A stretch of DNA of 8,385 nucleotides, from positions 1-8,385 of the forward strand of contig CAIZKE010000058.1 of the NCBI GenBank assembly GCA_903933475.1, read 5' to 3'. The notes under the pieces were generated by a model. It did no database searches, was not told the DNA's origin, and saw only the letters and a program-made list of their open reading frames with translations. The position numbers and the translations under genes were made by a program. This document shows, piece by piece, positions 1-6,186 of the stretch. The number at the start of each line of letters is the position of its first letter. Within the stretch, counting starts at the first letter, position 1. The stretch comes from an uncultured Alphaproteobacteria bacterium. Its GTDB lineage: Bacteria; Pseudomonadota; Alphaproteobacteria; Caulobacterales; Caulobacteraceae.

Positions 1-194
1 ACCTGCAGGCAGTCCACGTCCGGCCGCCAGGTAAAGCAGAGGCCGAAATCCCGCCAGCCACCCGTGAGGGTAAAGGCGACATCTCCGCGCTCGGTCCGGT
101 CGAACTGCAGGTTCTCGGCCTCGAGGACATGCTCGACGACGTCCAGGGGGTCTTGGCTGAACAGGCCCTCGTCCTCGGACAGGAAAGATTCCAT
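1..194 (-). CDS. YbjN domain-containing protein, 3' end outside window
   Basis: The first 64 codons of a minus-strand gene are present and the rest lies beyond base 1. The N-terminus contains the segment DPLDVVEHVLEAENLQFDRT, then a beta-rich stretch with GGWRDFGLCFTWRPD (about residues 45-59), which resembles the start of alphaproteobacterial YbjN-family proteins. These are small type III secretion chaperone-like folds; E. coli YbjN affects motility and stress phenotypes, but the biochemical role is unknown. I chose ATG 194 because a GGAGG lies 11 bases upstream and the protein then begins directly before the acidic N-terminal stretch. An in-frame GTG at 284 would add about 30 residues and cannot be excluded. 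The upstream region carries a cluster of GANTC sites. The family call rests on recalled sequence similarity, so it is moderately sure. Confidence 0.72.
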   Translation of the reverse strand, partial: MESFLSEDEGLFSQDPLDVVEHVLEAENLQFDRTERGDVAFTLTGGWRDFGLCFTWRPDVDCLQ

Positions 195-282
195 ACGCCC
201 GAATGCCTCCGCGCTGGGATCGAATCGTCGATCGGTCGGGAGGACGCTAATCCGGATCGGGAGATTCCCTACAGTGGGATTC
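187..282. promoter_or_regulatory. Cluster of four GANTC (CcrM-type) sites
   Basis: GANTC occurs at 187-191, 222-226, 263-267 and 278-282, four times in 96 bp. By eye, the rest of the window has roughly one site per 400-500 bp. In Caulobacterales the adenine methyltransferase CcrM methylates GANTC, and sites in promoters can couple transcription to the replication-dependent methylation state. The cluster spans the upstream region and first codons of the YbjN-type gene. The sites are seen directly; a regulatory role is inferred. Confidence 0.45.
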
Positions 283-293
283 ACCCTGTTGCC

Positions 294-308
294 GCGCCTT
301 CAGGGCGC
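294..308. repeat. Small inverted repeat downstream of ubiK
   Basis: GCGCC (294-298) and GGCGC (304-308) form a perfect 5-bp stem with a 5-base loop, 12 bases past the ubiK stop codon on the minus strand. It could be a weak transcription stop between ubiK and the YbjN-type gene, but no T-run follows it. The rest of the 125-bp gap (195-319) holds only the GANTC cluster and no recognisable promoter. Confidence 0.25.
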
Positions 309-319
309 AGACCTGTGGA

Positions 320-574
320 TCATTTCGCAGCGGGCTTACGTGGAGCCCGCGGCGGGGCCGCAGCGCGCAGGCTGGCGACCTCCTCGCGAAGGGCGGCAAC
401 CTCGGCCCGGAGGGCTTCGATTTCGTCGCGACGCACGAGGTCAAGCTCGGCCACCCAGCGGTCGGCTTGGACGCGGAAGGCCGCCTTGGCCTCTTCGCCC
501 GCGCTTTGCGCCAGTCCCATGGCGGCGTTGGTCAGCCGGGCCATCTCATCAAGGAAGGGGTTCTGTGTCTGCAT
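320..574 (-). CDS. ubiK: Ubiquinone biosynthesis accessory factor UbiK (BMFP family, YqiC-like)
   Basis: This is an 84-residue protein. An amphipathic N-terminal half (NPFLDEMARLTNAAMGLAQ, residues 5-23, then GEEAKAAFRVQADRW) leads into a heptad-rich coiled coil around residues 42-70 (DEIEALRAEVAALREEVASL). It ends in a Pro/Arg/Lys tail (PPRAPRKPAAK). Size and architecture match the UbiK/YqiC membrane-fusogenic family. In enterobacteria UbiK forms trimers, binds UbiJ and supports the soluble Ubi complex that makes ubiquinone aerobically. ATG 574 is the first start codon after an in-frame TGA about 18 bases upstream, so the start is well constrained. The Shine-Dalgarno is poor, with only a GGGG about 13 bases away. 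The gene is divergent from lgt, with 81 bp between the start codons. The family is fairly sure; the ubiquinone role is by homology. Confidence 0.82.
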   Translation of the reverse strand: MQTQNPFLDEMARLTNAAMGLAQSAGEEAKAAFRVQADRWVAELDLVRRDEIEALRAEVAALREEVASLRAAAPPRAPRKPAAK

Positions 575-655
575 GGGAGCAATATGGCCCCATCAGGGAT
601 GAAAACGAAGACCTTCTCGGATAGAGTTTTGTGCGTAATCACACGGAGACCTGCC
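575..655. other. Divergent ubiK-lgt intergenic region with short palindrome
   Basis: These 81 bp must hold the promoters for both ubiK (leftward) and lgt (rightward) unless they lie inside the genes. I see no convincing -35/-10 pair on either strand. The one ordered element is TGTG(630-633)-N6-CACA(640-643). Its spacing is two bases short of a Crp-type site and it does not match the FNR/FixK box. Its role is unknown. Confidence 0.3.
645..649 (+). promoter_or_regulatory. Ribosome binding site that selects the TTG start of lgt
   Basis: GGAGA stands six bases before TTG 656. No other in-frame start nearby has such a site: the TTG at 629 has none, and the distant in-frame ATG at 467 would lie antisense within ubiK. 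The protein from TTG 656 also begins with the usual Lgt N-terminus. Confidence 0.8.
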
Positions 656-1474
656 TTGGCCCTGCCCTATCCGCAGATTGACCCCGTCCTGATCCAGATC
701 GGGCCCTTGGCCATCCGCTGGTATGCGCTGGCCTACATTGTCGGCATCCTGGCCGCATGGCGCTATGCGATCGCCCTGGTCGACCGGGCCGACCTGTGGG
801 CGAAACGGGGACCGCCTGTGGATAAGCCGGGTCTCGAGGACCTGGTCCTGTGGATCACCCTGGGGATCATCGCCGGCGGGCGACTGGGCCACGTCCTCTT
901 CTACACCCCCGGCATCCTGCTCTCCGACCCCTTGGAGGTACTGAGGGTCTGGAATGGCGGCATGAGCTTCCACGGCGGCTGCCTGGGGGTCCTCCTGGCG
1001 GTCGGGCTGTTCGTCCGGCGTCGGGGGCTCGACCTCTTCTCCGTCGGAGACCTGATCTGCGCCGTGGTTCCCATCGGTCTCTTCCTCGGGCGCATCGCAA
1101 ACTTCATCAATGGCGAACTCTGGGGCCGACCCACGGACCTGCCCTGGGCGATGGTGTTCCCGGCGGCAGGCCCCGAACCCCGGCACCCGAGTCAGATCTA
1201 CGAGGCCCTGCTGGAGGGCGTGCTCCTGTTCCTGGTCCTGCGTTGGGCAACGCACAAGCGGCGCTGGCTCGCAAGGCCGGGGGTCGTCGCGGGGATCTTC
1301 TTCGCCGGCTACGGCCTCTGCCGGATCTTCGTGGAGACACTCCGCGAACCCGACATCTACATGCCCGCCTTCCCGATGGGCGTGACCATGGGCATGATCC
1401 TCAGCCTTCCCATGGTCGCCTTCGGCGCCTGGCTGATCCGGCGAGGACGGGTCCCGGGCGACCGCGCGCCGTGA
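656..1474 (+). CDS. lgt: Phosphatidylglycerol--prolipoprotein diacylglyceryl transferase Lgt
   Basis: This inner-membrane enzyme moves the diacylglyceryl group of phosphatidylglycerol to the lipobox cysteine of prolipoproteins, the first step of lipoprotein maturation. The 272 residues match the usual family length and show several hydrophobic transmembrane stretches. Family landmarks are RWYAL (Y23), SFHGG (H106), the Lgt signature GRIANFINGELWGRP (residues 145-159, with R146, N149 and E154) and YGLCRIFVETLREPD (R223 and E227). These correspond to the E. coli residues H103, R143, E151, R239 and E243. The start is TTG, supported by a GGAGA six bases upstream. The last base before the stop codon starts the next gene (GTGA overlap), so it heads an operon with the methyltransferase and pgeF. 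The window also encodes one likely Lgt substrate, the lipoprotein at 4411. Confidence 0.96.
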   Translation: MALPYPQIDPVLIQIGPLAIRWYALAYIVGILAAWRYAIALVDRADLWAKRGPPVDKPGLEDLVLWITLGIIAGGRLGHVLFYTPGILLSDPLEVLRVWNGGMSFHGGCLGVLLAVGLFVRRRGLDLFSVGDLICAVVPIGLFLGRIANFINGELWGRPTDLPWAMVFPAAGPEPRHPSQIYEALLEGVLLFLVLRWATHKRRWLARPGVVAGIFFAGYGLCRIFVETLREPDIYMPAFPMGVTMGMILSLPMVAFGAWLIRRGRVPGDRAP

Positions 1475-2532
1475 GCCTGGCCAGACGCCTCGCAGATCGG
1501 ATCCGGAGCGCCGGACCGGTCAGCGTGGCCGAGTACATGCACCTTTGCCTGCATGACCCCAGCGACGGTTATTATGCCGTGCGCCCGGCGATCCGGGCCG
1601 ATGGCGACTTCATCACCGCGCCCATGGTCAGCCAGATCTTCGGTGAACTGATCGGCCTCTGGATGATTGAGGTCTGGAGGCAGATGGGTCGGCCCGATCC
1701 GGTCCGGCTTATCGAGCTGGGCCCCGGCGACGGGACCCTGATGTCGGATCTCCTTCGGGCCGCCCGGCTGGAGCCGGACTTCGCGGCCGCCATTGACCTC
1801 TGGCTGGTGGAGCCCTCCCGCCCCCTGCGGGTACAGCAGGTACAGAGGCTGGGTGCCGTGGCGCGCCATGCGGAAAGCCTGGACGAGGTTCCCGGCGGCG
1901 CGCCCCTGCTCGTGGTCGCCAACGAGGTCCTCGATTGCCTGCCGACCCGGCAGTGGGAATTCCGCGGGGGTGCCTGGCGCGAGCGTCGTATCGGTCTGGC
2001 CGGAGCCCAGCTGGTCTTCGGGCTCGCTCCGGCTCCAGGCCTGGACGGCGCCCCGGAGATGGCACCCGAGGGGGCGGTCTTCGAACGCTCGCCCGCCCAG
2101 GAGGCCCTGGCTTCGGAGCTTGGTGCCCGGATCGCCAGTGAAGGCGGGGCCGCACTTCTGGTCGACTACGGGCGCGGGACGCCGGGCCTCGGCGATACCC
2201 TTCAGGCCGTGTCCGGACACCGCAAGGTCGACCCGCTCGAGCGCCCGGGCCAGGTGGATCTGACCGTCCACGCCGACTTTCCCTCCGTGCTGGCGGCAGC
2301 CCGGCGGGAGGGCGTCGAGACCCGGGGTCCCATGGCGCAGGGCGATTTCCTGAGGGCCCTTGGCCTCGAGGCCCGCGCCAGGACCCTCAGCATGGCCCAG
2401 CCCGAATCTGGAGAGCGGATCCGGCGACAGGTGGAGCGCCTCGCCGGAGCGGGCCAGATGGGCGACCTCTTCCTGGCCGTCGCCCTTCACTCCCCTGGCC
2501 TCAGGCCGCCGGGATTCGGAGCCCAGACATGA
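1471..2532 (+). CDS. Class I SAM-dependent methyltransferase, NDUFAF7/MidA family
   Basis: This is a 353-residue protein of the DUF185/NDUFAF7 family. It has the family block GDFITAPMVSQIFGELIG (residues 45-62), the SAM-binding motif I LIELGPGDGTL (80-90), an acidic motif II LVEPS (112-116), VVANEVLDCLP (148-158), LLVDYG, and a late GQVDLTVHADF. Mitochondrial NDUFAF7 dimethylates an arginine of complex I subunit NDUFS2 during assembly; bacterial members are usually uncharacterised and a similar job on NuoD is an inference. Two family positions vary: Met where APE is typical, and NEVLDCLP where NEFFDALP is typical. The start is GTG 1471, overlapping the lgt stop codon by four bases. No strong Shine-Dalgarno is near, so translation is probably coupled to lgt. 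The 3' end overlaps pgeF in ATGA. Confidence 0.92.
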   Translation: MSLARRLADRIRSAGPVSVAEYMHLCLHDPSDGYYAVRPAIRADGDFITAPMVSQIFGELIGLWMIEVWRQMGRPDPVRLIELGPGDGTLMSDLLRAARLEPDFAAAIDLWLVEPSRPLRVQQVQRLGAVARHAESLDEVPGGAPLLVVANEVLDCLPTRQWEFRGGAWRERRIGLAGAQLVFGLAPAPGLDGAPEMAPEGAVFERSPAQEALASELGARIASEGGAALLVDYGRGTPGLGDTLQAVSGHRKVDPLERPGQVDLTVHADFPSVLAAARREGVETRGPMAQGDFLRALGLEARARTLSMAQPESGERIRRQVERLAGAGQMGDLFLAVALHSPGLRPPGFGAQT

Positions 2533-3305
2533 GCGGAGCACCGCCGACCTTCCTGACCTCGCCACGTCTTGACGTTGCCGGAGTGCGGCATGCCTTTTTC
2601 ACCCGCCAAGGCGGAGTCTCCTCGGGGATCTATGCCAGCCTCAACCTGGGCCGCGGGTCCCGGGACGATCCCGCTGCGGTCCTGGAGAACCAGGCGCGGG
2701 CGGCGGCGGCCCTCGGCCTGGAGGCCGACTCCCTGGCCATCGCGTACCAGGTGCACTCTGCTCGGGTACACGTCGCGGAGCATGCCTTTGGCGATGACCG
2801 TCCCGAGGGTGACGGCGCGGCGACAGTAACGCCCGGCGTGCTGTGCGGGGCCCTTGCAGCGGACTGCGCCCCGGTCCTGATGGCGGATCCCGCGGCGCGG
2901 GTGGTCTGCGCCGTCCATGCTGGCTGGCGCGGCGCCCTCGGCGGGGTGATCGAGGCCGGGGTCGCGGTCATGACCGGACTGGGGGCGTCTCCGGGACGCA
3001 TAGTCGCAGCGGTGGGCCCCTGCATCGGCCCGCAGTCCTACGAGGTCGGCGAGGACTTCCGCCGGACCTTCCTGGACGCAGATCCCGGCAGCGCCTCGCG
3101 CTTCCACGCCACCGACAGCTATTCCATCGCCTTCGACCTGCCCGCCTATGCCCTCGACAGGCTCAGGCGGGCGGGTGTGGAACAGGCCGAGTGGATCGGC
3201 GCCGACACCTATTCCGATCCCGAGCTGTTCTTCTCGAACCGCAGGGCCCTCCACCTTCGGGAACCCGATTTCGGACGCCTGCTGTCGGCCATCGCCCTGG
3301 TCTGA
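2529..3305 (+). CDS. pgeF: Peptidoglycan editing factor PgeF (YfiH/laccase-domain, 'polyphenol oxidase' family)
   Basis: This is a 258-residue single-domain protein with the conserved metal site of the family: YQVH (H76), AADCAPVLMADP (C113) and AVHAGWRG (H130). HAFFTRQGGVSSGIYASLNL near the N-terminus and VGPCIGPQSYEVG downstream are further signatures. E. coli YfiH limits wrong incorporation of serine for alanine in peptidoglycan precursors. Other members act on purine nucleosides (FAMIN/LACC1-like adenosine deaminase or phosphorylase activity), and the old laccase label came from metagenomic clones. The true substrate here cannot be read from sequence. ATG 2529 overlaps the previous stop as ATGA and has a GGAG seven bases upstream. 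It is the third gene of the lgt unit, and no T-tract terminator follows before the prs promoter. Confidence 0.93.
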   Translation: MSGAPPTFLTSPRLDVAGVRHAFFTRQGGVSSGIYASLNLGRGSRDDPAAVLENQARAAAALGLEADSLAIAYQVHSARVHVAEHAFGDDRPEGDGAATVTPGVLCGALAADCAPVLMADPAARVVCAVHAGWRGALGGVIEAGVAVMTGLGASPGRIVAAVGPCIGPQSYEVGEDFRRTFLDADPGSASRFHATDSYSIAFDLPAYALDRLRRAGVEQAEWIGADTYSDPELFFSNRRALHLREPDFGRLLSAIALV

Positions 3306-3327
3306 TGGGATTCCACCGGGAGGGGCC

Positions 3328-3355
3328 TTGCCCCCTTCCCGCGCCCTGCTAAAAG
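3328..3355 (+). promoter_or_regulatory. Candidate housekeeping promoter of prs
   Basis: TTGCCCC (3328-3334), 13 bases, then GCTAAAAG (3348-3355). The Caulobacter vegetative promoter consensus is TTGaCGS-N10-14-GCTANAWC. The -10 half matches at all but the last base and the spacing is right; the -35 half has TTG but departs at positions 4 and 6. Transcription would start near 3361, leaving a leader of about 25 bases that carries GGAG (3377-3380). Prs could therefore be transcribed independently of the lgt unit. Confidence 0.6.
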
Positions 3356-3387
3356 CCCGGCAAGGCGAAATGAGTTGGAGAGTCCTG

Positions 3388-4323
3388 ATGAAGCTGCTTG
3401 CTGGCAACTCCAACCGGACCCTGGCCGAGGCCGTCGCCTCCCACCTCGACCTTCCCCTGACCCGGGCGCAGGTGAAGCGCTTCTCGGACAACGAGATTTT
3501 CGTCGCCATCGAAGAAAATGTCCGCGGCGAAGACATCTTCGTCATCCAGTCGACCAGCTATCCGGCCAACGACAACCTGATGGAACTGCTGATCTGCATT
3601 GATGCCCTGAAGCGGGCGTCGGCACGGCGGATCACGGCGGTCATGCCCTATTTCGGCTATGCCCGTCAGGACCGCAAGACCGGTGGCCGCACGCCCATTT
3701 CGGCCAAGCTGGTTGCCAACCTGATTACCCGTGCAGGTGCCGATCGGGTCCTGACGATGGACCTGCATTCCGGCCAGATCCAGGGCTTCTTCGACATACC
3801 GACCGACAACCTGGTGTCCGCGCCCCTGATGGCAGGCGACATCAAGAGGCACTACGAGAAGACCGAAGACCTGCTGATCGTGTCTCCCGACGTCGGCGGC
3901 GTGGTCCGGGCCCTCGCCTTGGCGAGTCGGCTCAATGCAGAACTGGCCATTGTCGACAAACGTCGCTCGGGGCCGGGCAAGAGCGAGGTCGCCAACATCA
4001 TCGGCGATGTCGAGGGCCGCCGACTGATCCTGTTCGATGACATCGTCGACTCGGCCGGGACGCTCTGCAACGCCGCCCAGTCCCTGGTCGACGCCGGCGC
4101 CATCGAGGTCTCGGCCTATGTCACCCATGGCGTACTTTCCGGCGCCGCCTATGACCGGGTGCAGAACTCGGTGCTGAAGGAACTGGTGATCACCGACTCG
4201 ATCGAGGCGACAACCCAGGTGGCCGGAGCCTCAAAGATTCGGATGGTCTCTTGCGCAGCCCTGATCGGCGAGGCCGTGCGCCGGATCGCCAACGAGGAAT
4301 CGGTCTCGAAGCTGTTTGACTGA
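3388..4323 (+). CDS. prs: Ribose-phosphate pyrophosphokinase (PRPP synthase, class I)
   Basis: This enzyme makes 5-phosphoribosyl-1-pyrophosphate from ribose 5-phosphate and ATP, feeding purine, pyrimidine, NAD, histidine and tryptophan synthesis. The 311 residues match class I enzymes. Landmarks are RFSDNE (31-36), ENVRGEDIFVIQST (43-56), PYFGYARQDRK (87-97), the metal-binding DLHSGQIQGFFD (125-136, H127), the flexible catalytic loop starting at VDKRR (189-193) and the PRPP-binding motif LILFDDIVDSAGTL (213-226). I chose ATG 3388 over ATG 3370 because GGAG lies seven bases before it and the protein then starts MKLLAGNSN, as in the family. The shape suggests a homohexamer with phosphate activation and ADP inhibition, known of the class. 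No frameshift or missing key residue is visible. Confidence 0.96.
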   Translation: MKLLAGNSNRTLAEAVASHLDLPLTRAQVKRFSDNEIFVAIEENVRGEDIFVIQSTSYPANDNLMELLICIDALKRASARRITAVMPYFGYARQDRKTGGRTPISAKLVANLITRAGADRVLTMDLHSGQIQGFFDIPTDNLVSAPLMAGDIKRHYEKTEDLLIVSPDVGGVVRALALASRLNAELAIVDKRRSGPGKSEVANIIGDVEGRRLILFDDIVDSAGTLCNAAQSLVDAGAIEVSAYVTHGVLSGAAYDRVQNSVLKELVITDSIEATTQVAGASKIRMVSCAALIGEAVRRIANEESVSKLFD

Positions 4324-4332
4324 TCCTGCGGG

Positions 4333-4362
4333 TTTACTCCCTCCGCCGAAGCAGGGAATAAA
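4333..4362 (+). repeat. Imperfect hairpin after prs, possible weak terminator or operator
   Basis: TTTACTCCCT (4333-4342) and AGGGAATAAA (4353-4362) pair over 10 bases with one A/C mismatch around a 10-base loop, starting 9 bases after the prs stop. The stem is weak and no T-run follows, so it is a poor intrinsic terminator. It lies 48 bases before the lipoprotein start and could instead bind a regulator. The 87-bp gap shows no clear promoter. Confidence 0.35.
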
Positions 4363-4410
4363 TGCCATTGTCCGCACGACCCGCCGCGGAAGCCCCGGGG
4401 AATAACAGCC

Positions 4411-5433
4411 GTGTCCCAAGCCTCAAGAACCGTCATCACACTTGCTGGCCTCGCGGCCATGGCCCTTGCCCTGGCTGCCTGCAGCCCAACGCCCCTGACT
4501 GTCGCGGCAAGCAAGCCGCCGGAGATCGTCATCGGGCCGCGCATCATCGATCAGGCCGGTGCCTACCGGAACTTCGTCGACCGGACGACTGCGATCTCGC
4601 CCAACTTCACCGATGGCGCCTCGGTATCCAGCGCGGTGGCAATCGGAAGCACGATAGAGCCCAGCCAGATCATGCAGGGCGCTATTGCCTACGGGGCGAT
4701 TGTCGCCCTTGAGGAGCCCGCCTTCGTCGCCGGCGTCCGCGCCCAGGCGATCGGAGACGTCCAGAGGGCCCAACTCGCCGAGTCCCTGACGGCCAATCCC
4801 TACAACGTCCTGGCCATCCGCGGGTCCGGCGAGGCCGCCAACCGGGTGACCCTGGTCCTCGCCGAGGACGGCCAACGCCTCTACGACGCCGGCAAGGCGG
4901 TGAAGCAGTCGGCATACGGCGTCCAGAAGCAGGCCTGGTCGAAGGTGGAAGTGGCGGACCGGACCGGGCGGCTGGCCAGCGCCAAGGCCCGGGCAGCGGT
5001 CCTGTTCGACAGCGACCTCAGCGAAGCAGACCTCAGGAGCCACGCCGCCCCGCGGCAGCCCCCTGGCGGCCCCGTCGAACCGCCCTACACCCAATCCGTG
5101 GTCCGGGCCGTCGCCGTGGCGGCCCTGGCCGTTCTGGGTCAGGCCGGCCCGGCCCGGAACGAAACTGTCAACGCCGTCATGCAGGACGCGAACATCGGCA
5201 GCTGCACCCGCATGACCAAGTTGAACCTCAACCAGTGCCTGGCCGTCTCAAAGCCCCATTACGAGGACATCTTCTGCCTCGGCCAGCACGTCATGATGGA
5301 CAGCGGCAGGTGTGTCATCAAGGCGTCCGGCCAGAAGGAACCCTATGAGGCGCGCTTCGTTCCGACGGTGAGGCCAAATCCACCGGCCAAGACGGCCGCA
5401 CCGCCGCGCAAGCCTCCAGCCAAGAAGAAGTAA
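4411..5433 (+). CDS. Unrecognised lipoprotein with four-cysteine C-terminal region
   Basis: I do not recognise this 340-residue protein as a named family. A type II signal peptide is clear: MSQASR, a hydrophobic core (about residues 8-20) and lipobox LAAC with the lipidated cysteine at C24. The next residue is Ser, which in enterobacteria favours outer-membrane sorting. The middle (about 30-205) is soluble and probably helical, rich in Ala, Glu and Lys. Pro-rich linkers lie near 213-226. A second part (about 228-310) holds all four other cysteines (C265, C276, C289, C301), so two disulfides in the periplasm are plausible. The tail (321-340) is a Pro/Lys/Ala-rich basic stretch ending in KKK. 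GTG 4411 is preferred: GGGGAA lies eight bases upstream and it gives the signal peptide a positive n-region, which ATG 4459 would lose. Context (prs before, rplY after) gives no functional hint. Confidence 0.85.
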   Translation: MSQASRTVITLAGLAAMALALAACSPTPLTVAASKPPEIVIGPRIIDQAGAYRNFVDRTTAISPNFTDGASVSSAVAIGSTIEPSQIMQGAIAYGAIVALEEPAFVAGVRAQAIGDVQRAQLAESLTANPYNVLAIRGSGEAANRVTLVLAEDGQRLYDAGKAVKQSAYGVQKQAWSKVEVADRTGRLASAKARAAVLFDSDLSEADLRSHAAPRQPPGGPVEPPYTQSVVRAVAVAALAVLGQAGPARNETVNAVMQDANIGSCTRMTKLNLNQCLAVSKPHYEDIFCLGQHVMMDSGRCVIKASGQKEPYEARFVPTVRPNPPAKTAAPPRKPPAKKK

Positions 5434-5480
5434 GCCGCCGTCCAAGGGCGGCTGGCCCGTTGCAAGCCGCCGGGGTTTTG
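5433..5480 (+). terminator. Two mutually exclusive hairpins ending in a T-run
   Basis: AGCCGCC (5433-5439), GGCGGCT (5447-5453) and AGCCGCC (5465-5471) allow two perfect 7-bp stems that share the middle arm. The first has a 7-base loop and begins in the lipoprotein stop codon. The second has an 11-base loop and is followed by GGGGTTTT, so it could end transcription of the lipoprotein gene. The T-run is short and offset by four G, so termination would be weak. The layout resembles an antiterminator/terminator pair, but that is inference. Confidence 0.45.
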
Positions 5481-5488
5481 TGTAATTA
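5460..5488 (+). promoter_or_regulatory. Candidate promoter of rplY
   Basis: TTGCAA (5460-5465), 17 bases, then TAATTA (5483-5488). Both are partial matches to sigma-70-type boxes with ideal spacing, in the only AT-rich patch of this gap. It does not match the Caulobacter GCTANAWC box. The -35 overlaps the last arm of the preceding hairpin. Transcription would start near 5495, giving an rplY leader of about 70 bases. Confidence 0.35.
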
Positions 5489-5500
5489 GCCGCTCCTTTC

Positions 5501-5546
5501 GACCCTTCCCGGGTCATCCGTCGCCGCGCGGCGTCTGCGCGGCGGC
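5501..5546 (+). promoter_or_regulatory. Structured leader of rplY (two hairpins)
   Basis: GACCC (5501-5505) and GGGTC (5511-5515) form a 5-bp hairpin. Then 5520-5529 pairs with 5537-5546 over 10 bp (one G-T wobble) around a 7-base loop. The second stem is almost pure G+C and ends 19 bases before the rplY ATG, followed by TTCGTTTCG. Ribosomal-protein genes are often autoregulated by such leaders. The structure is seen; autoregulation by L25 is inferred. Confidence 0.4.
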
Positions 5547-5565
5547 TTCGTTTCGAGGCAGGGCC

Positions 5566-6165
5566 ATGGCCGATATCATTCTGAACGTCGAAGTCCGCGA
5601 GCGTACGGGCACGGGCGGTGCCCGCGCCACCCGTCGCGAGGGCAAGGTCCCTGGCGTGCTGTACGGCGGCGGCAAGGATCCTGTTGCCATCGCCGTCAAG
5701 GCCAATGAGTTCCGCAAGGCTGTCCAGACCGGCAAGCTGCAGGGCCACCTGGTCACCCTGAAGTATGGCGATGAGACCCAACCTGTCATCGCCAAGGTCG
5801 TGGACATGCATCCGGTGACGGATGATCCCTGGCACTTCGACCTGTACCGGGTCGACGCGCACCAGCAGATCCGCATCGCCGTCCCGGTCCACTTCCGCAA
5901 TCTGGAAGCGTCCCCGGGCCTCAAGCGCGGCGGCACTCTCAACGTCGTTCTCCATGAGATCGAGCTGAACTGCCCGGCCGACCACATCCCCGAGGAAATC
6001 CTCTACGACCTGACTGGCCTGGAAATTGGCGAGGCCATCCGCATCAGTTCGCTCACCCTCCCCGCAGGCATCACCCCCGTGGCTTCCGGCGACGTGGTCG
6101 TGGCCACCGTGGCGGGTTCGGCCGCCGGCGCCTCGGCCGCCAAAGCCGAGGGCGCCGAGGCCTGA
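5566..6165 (+). CDS. rplY: 50S ribosomal protein L25, Ctc/TL5 type
   Basis: L25 binds 5S rRNA in the central protuberance of the large subunit. At 199 residues this is the long Ctc form, with an N-terminal L25 domain (about 1-95: VRERTGTGGARATRREGKVPGVLYG, VTLKYG, VDMHPVTDDPWHFDLYRV) and a C-terminal Ctc beta domain (about 98-185: VPVHFRN, RGGTLNVVLHEIELNCPAD, IPEEILYDLTGLEIGEAIRIS). A low-complexity Ala/Gly tail follows. The short stretches quoted here are consecutive parts of one conserved fold. ATG 5566 has an AGGCAGGG directly upstream and gives the standard MADIILNVEVRERTG start. The leader is strongly structured. Pth begins 21 bases after the stop, an order common in alphaproteobacteria, so the two are probably co-transcribed. 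Confidence 0.95.
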   Translation: MADIILNVEVRERTGTGGARATRREGKVPGVLYGGGKDPVAIAVKANEFRKAVQTGKLQGHLVTLKYGDETQPVIAKVVDMHPVTDDPWHFDLYRVDAHQQIRIAVPVHFRNLEASPGLKRGGTLNVVLHEIELNCPADHIPEEILYDLTGLEIGEAIRISSLTLPAGITPVASGDVVVATVAGSAAGASAAKAEGAEA

Positions 6166-6186
6166 GGCCCGGCCTGACGGCCCCGC

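Noticed and set aside
630..643. TGTG-N6-CACA as a Crp/FNR-type site
   Set aside because: Spacing and flanking bases do not match TGTGA-N6-TCACA or TTGAT-N4-ATCAA.
593..1255. Long minus-strand open frame across lgt, and similar long frames opposite the methyltransferase, prs, rplY/pth and ychF
   Set aside because: They are mirror frames of G+C-rich genes with strong homology on the plus strand, and their Asp/Gly/Gln-rich products resemble no protein family.
3318..3340. GGGAGGGG...CCCCCTTCCC inverted repeat after pgeF as a terminator
   Set aside because: The arms need a bulge to pair, there is no T-run, and the right arm overlaps the better-supported prs promoter.
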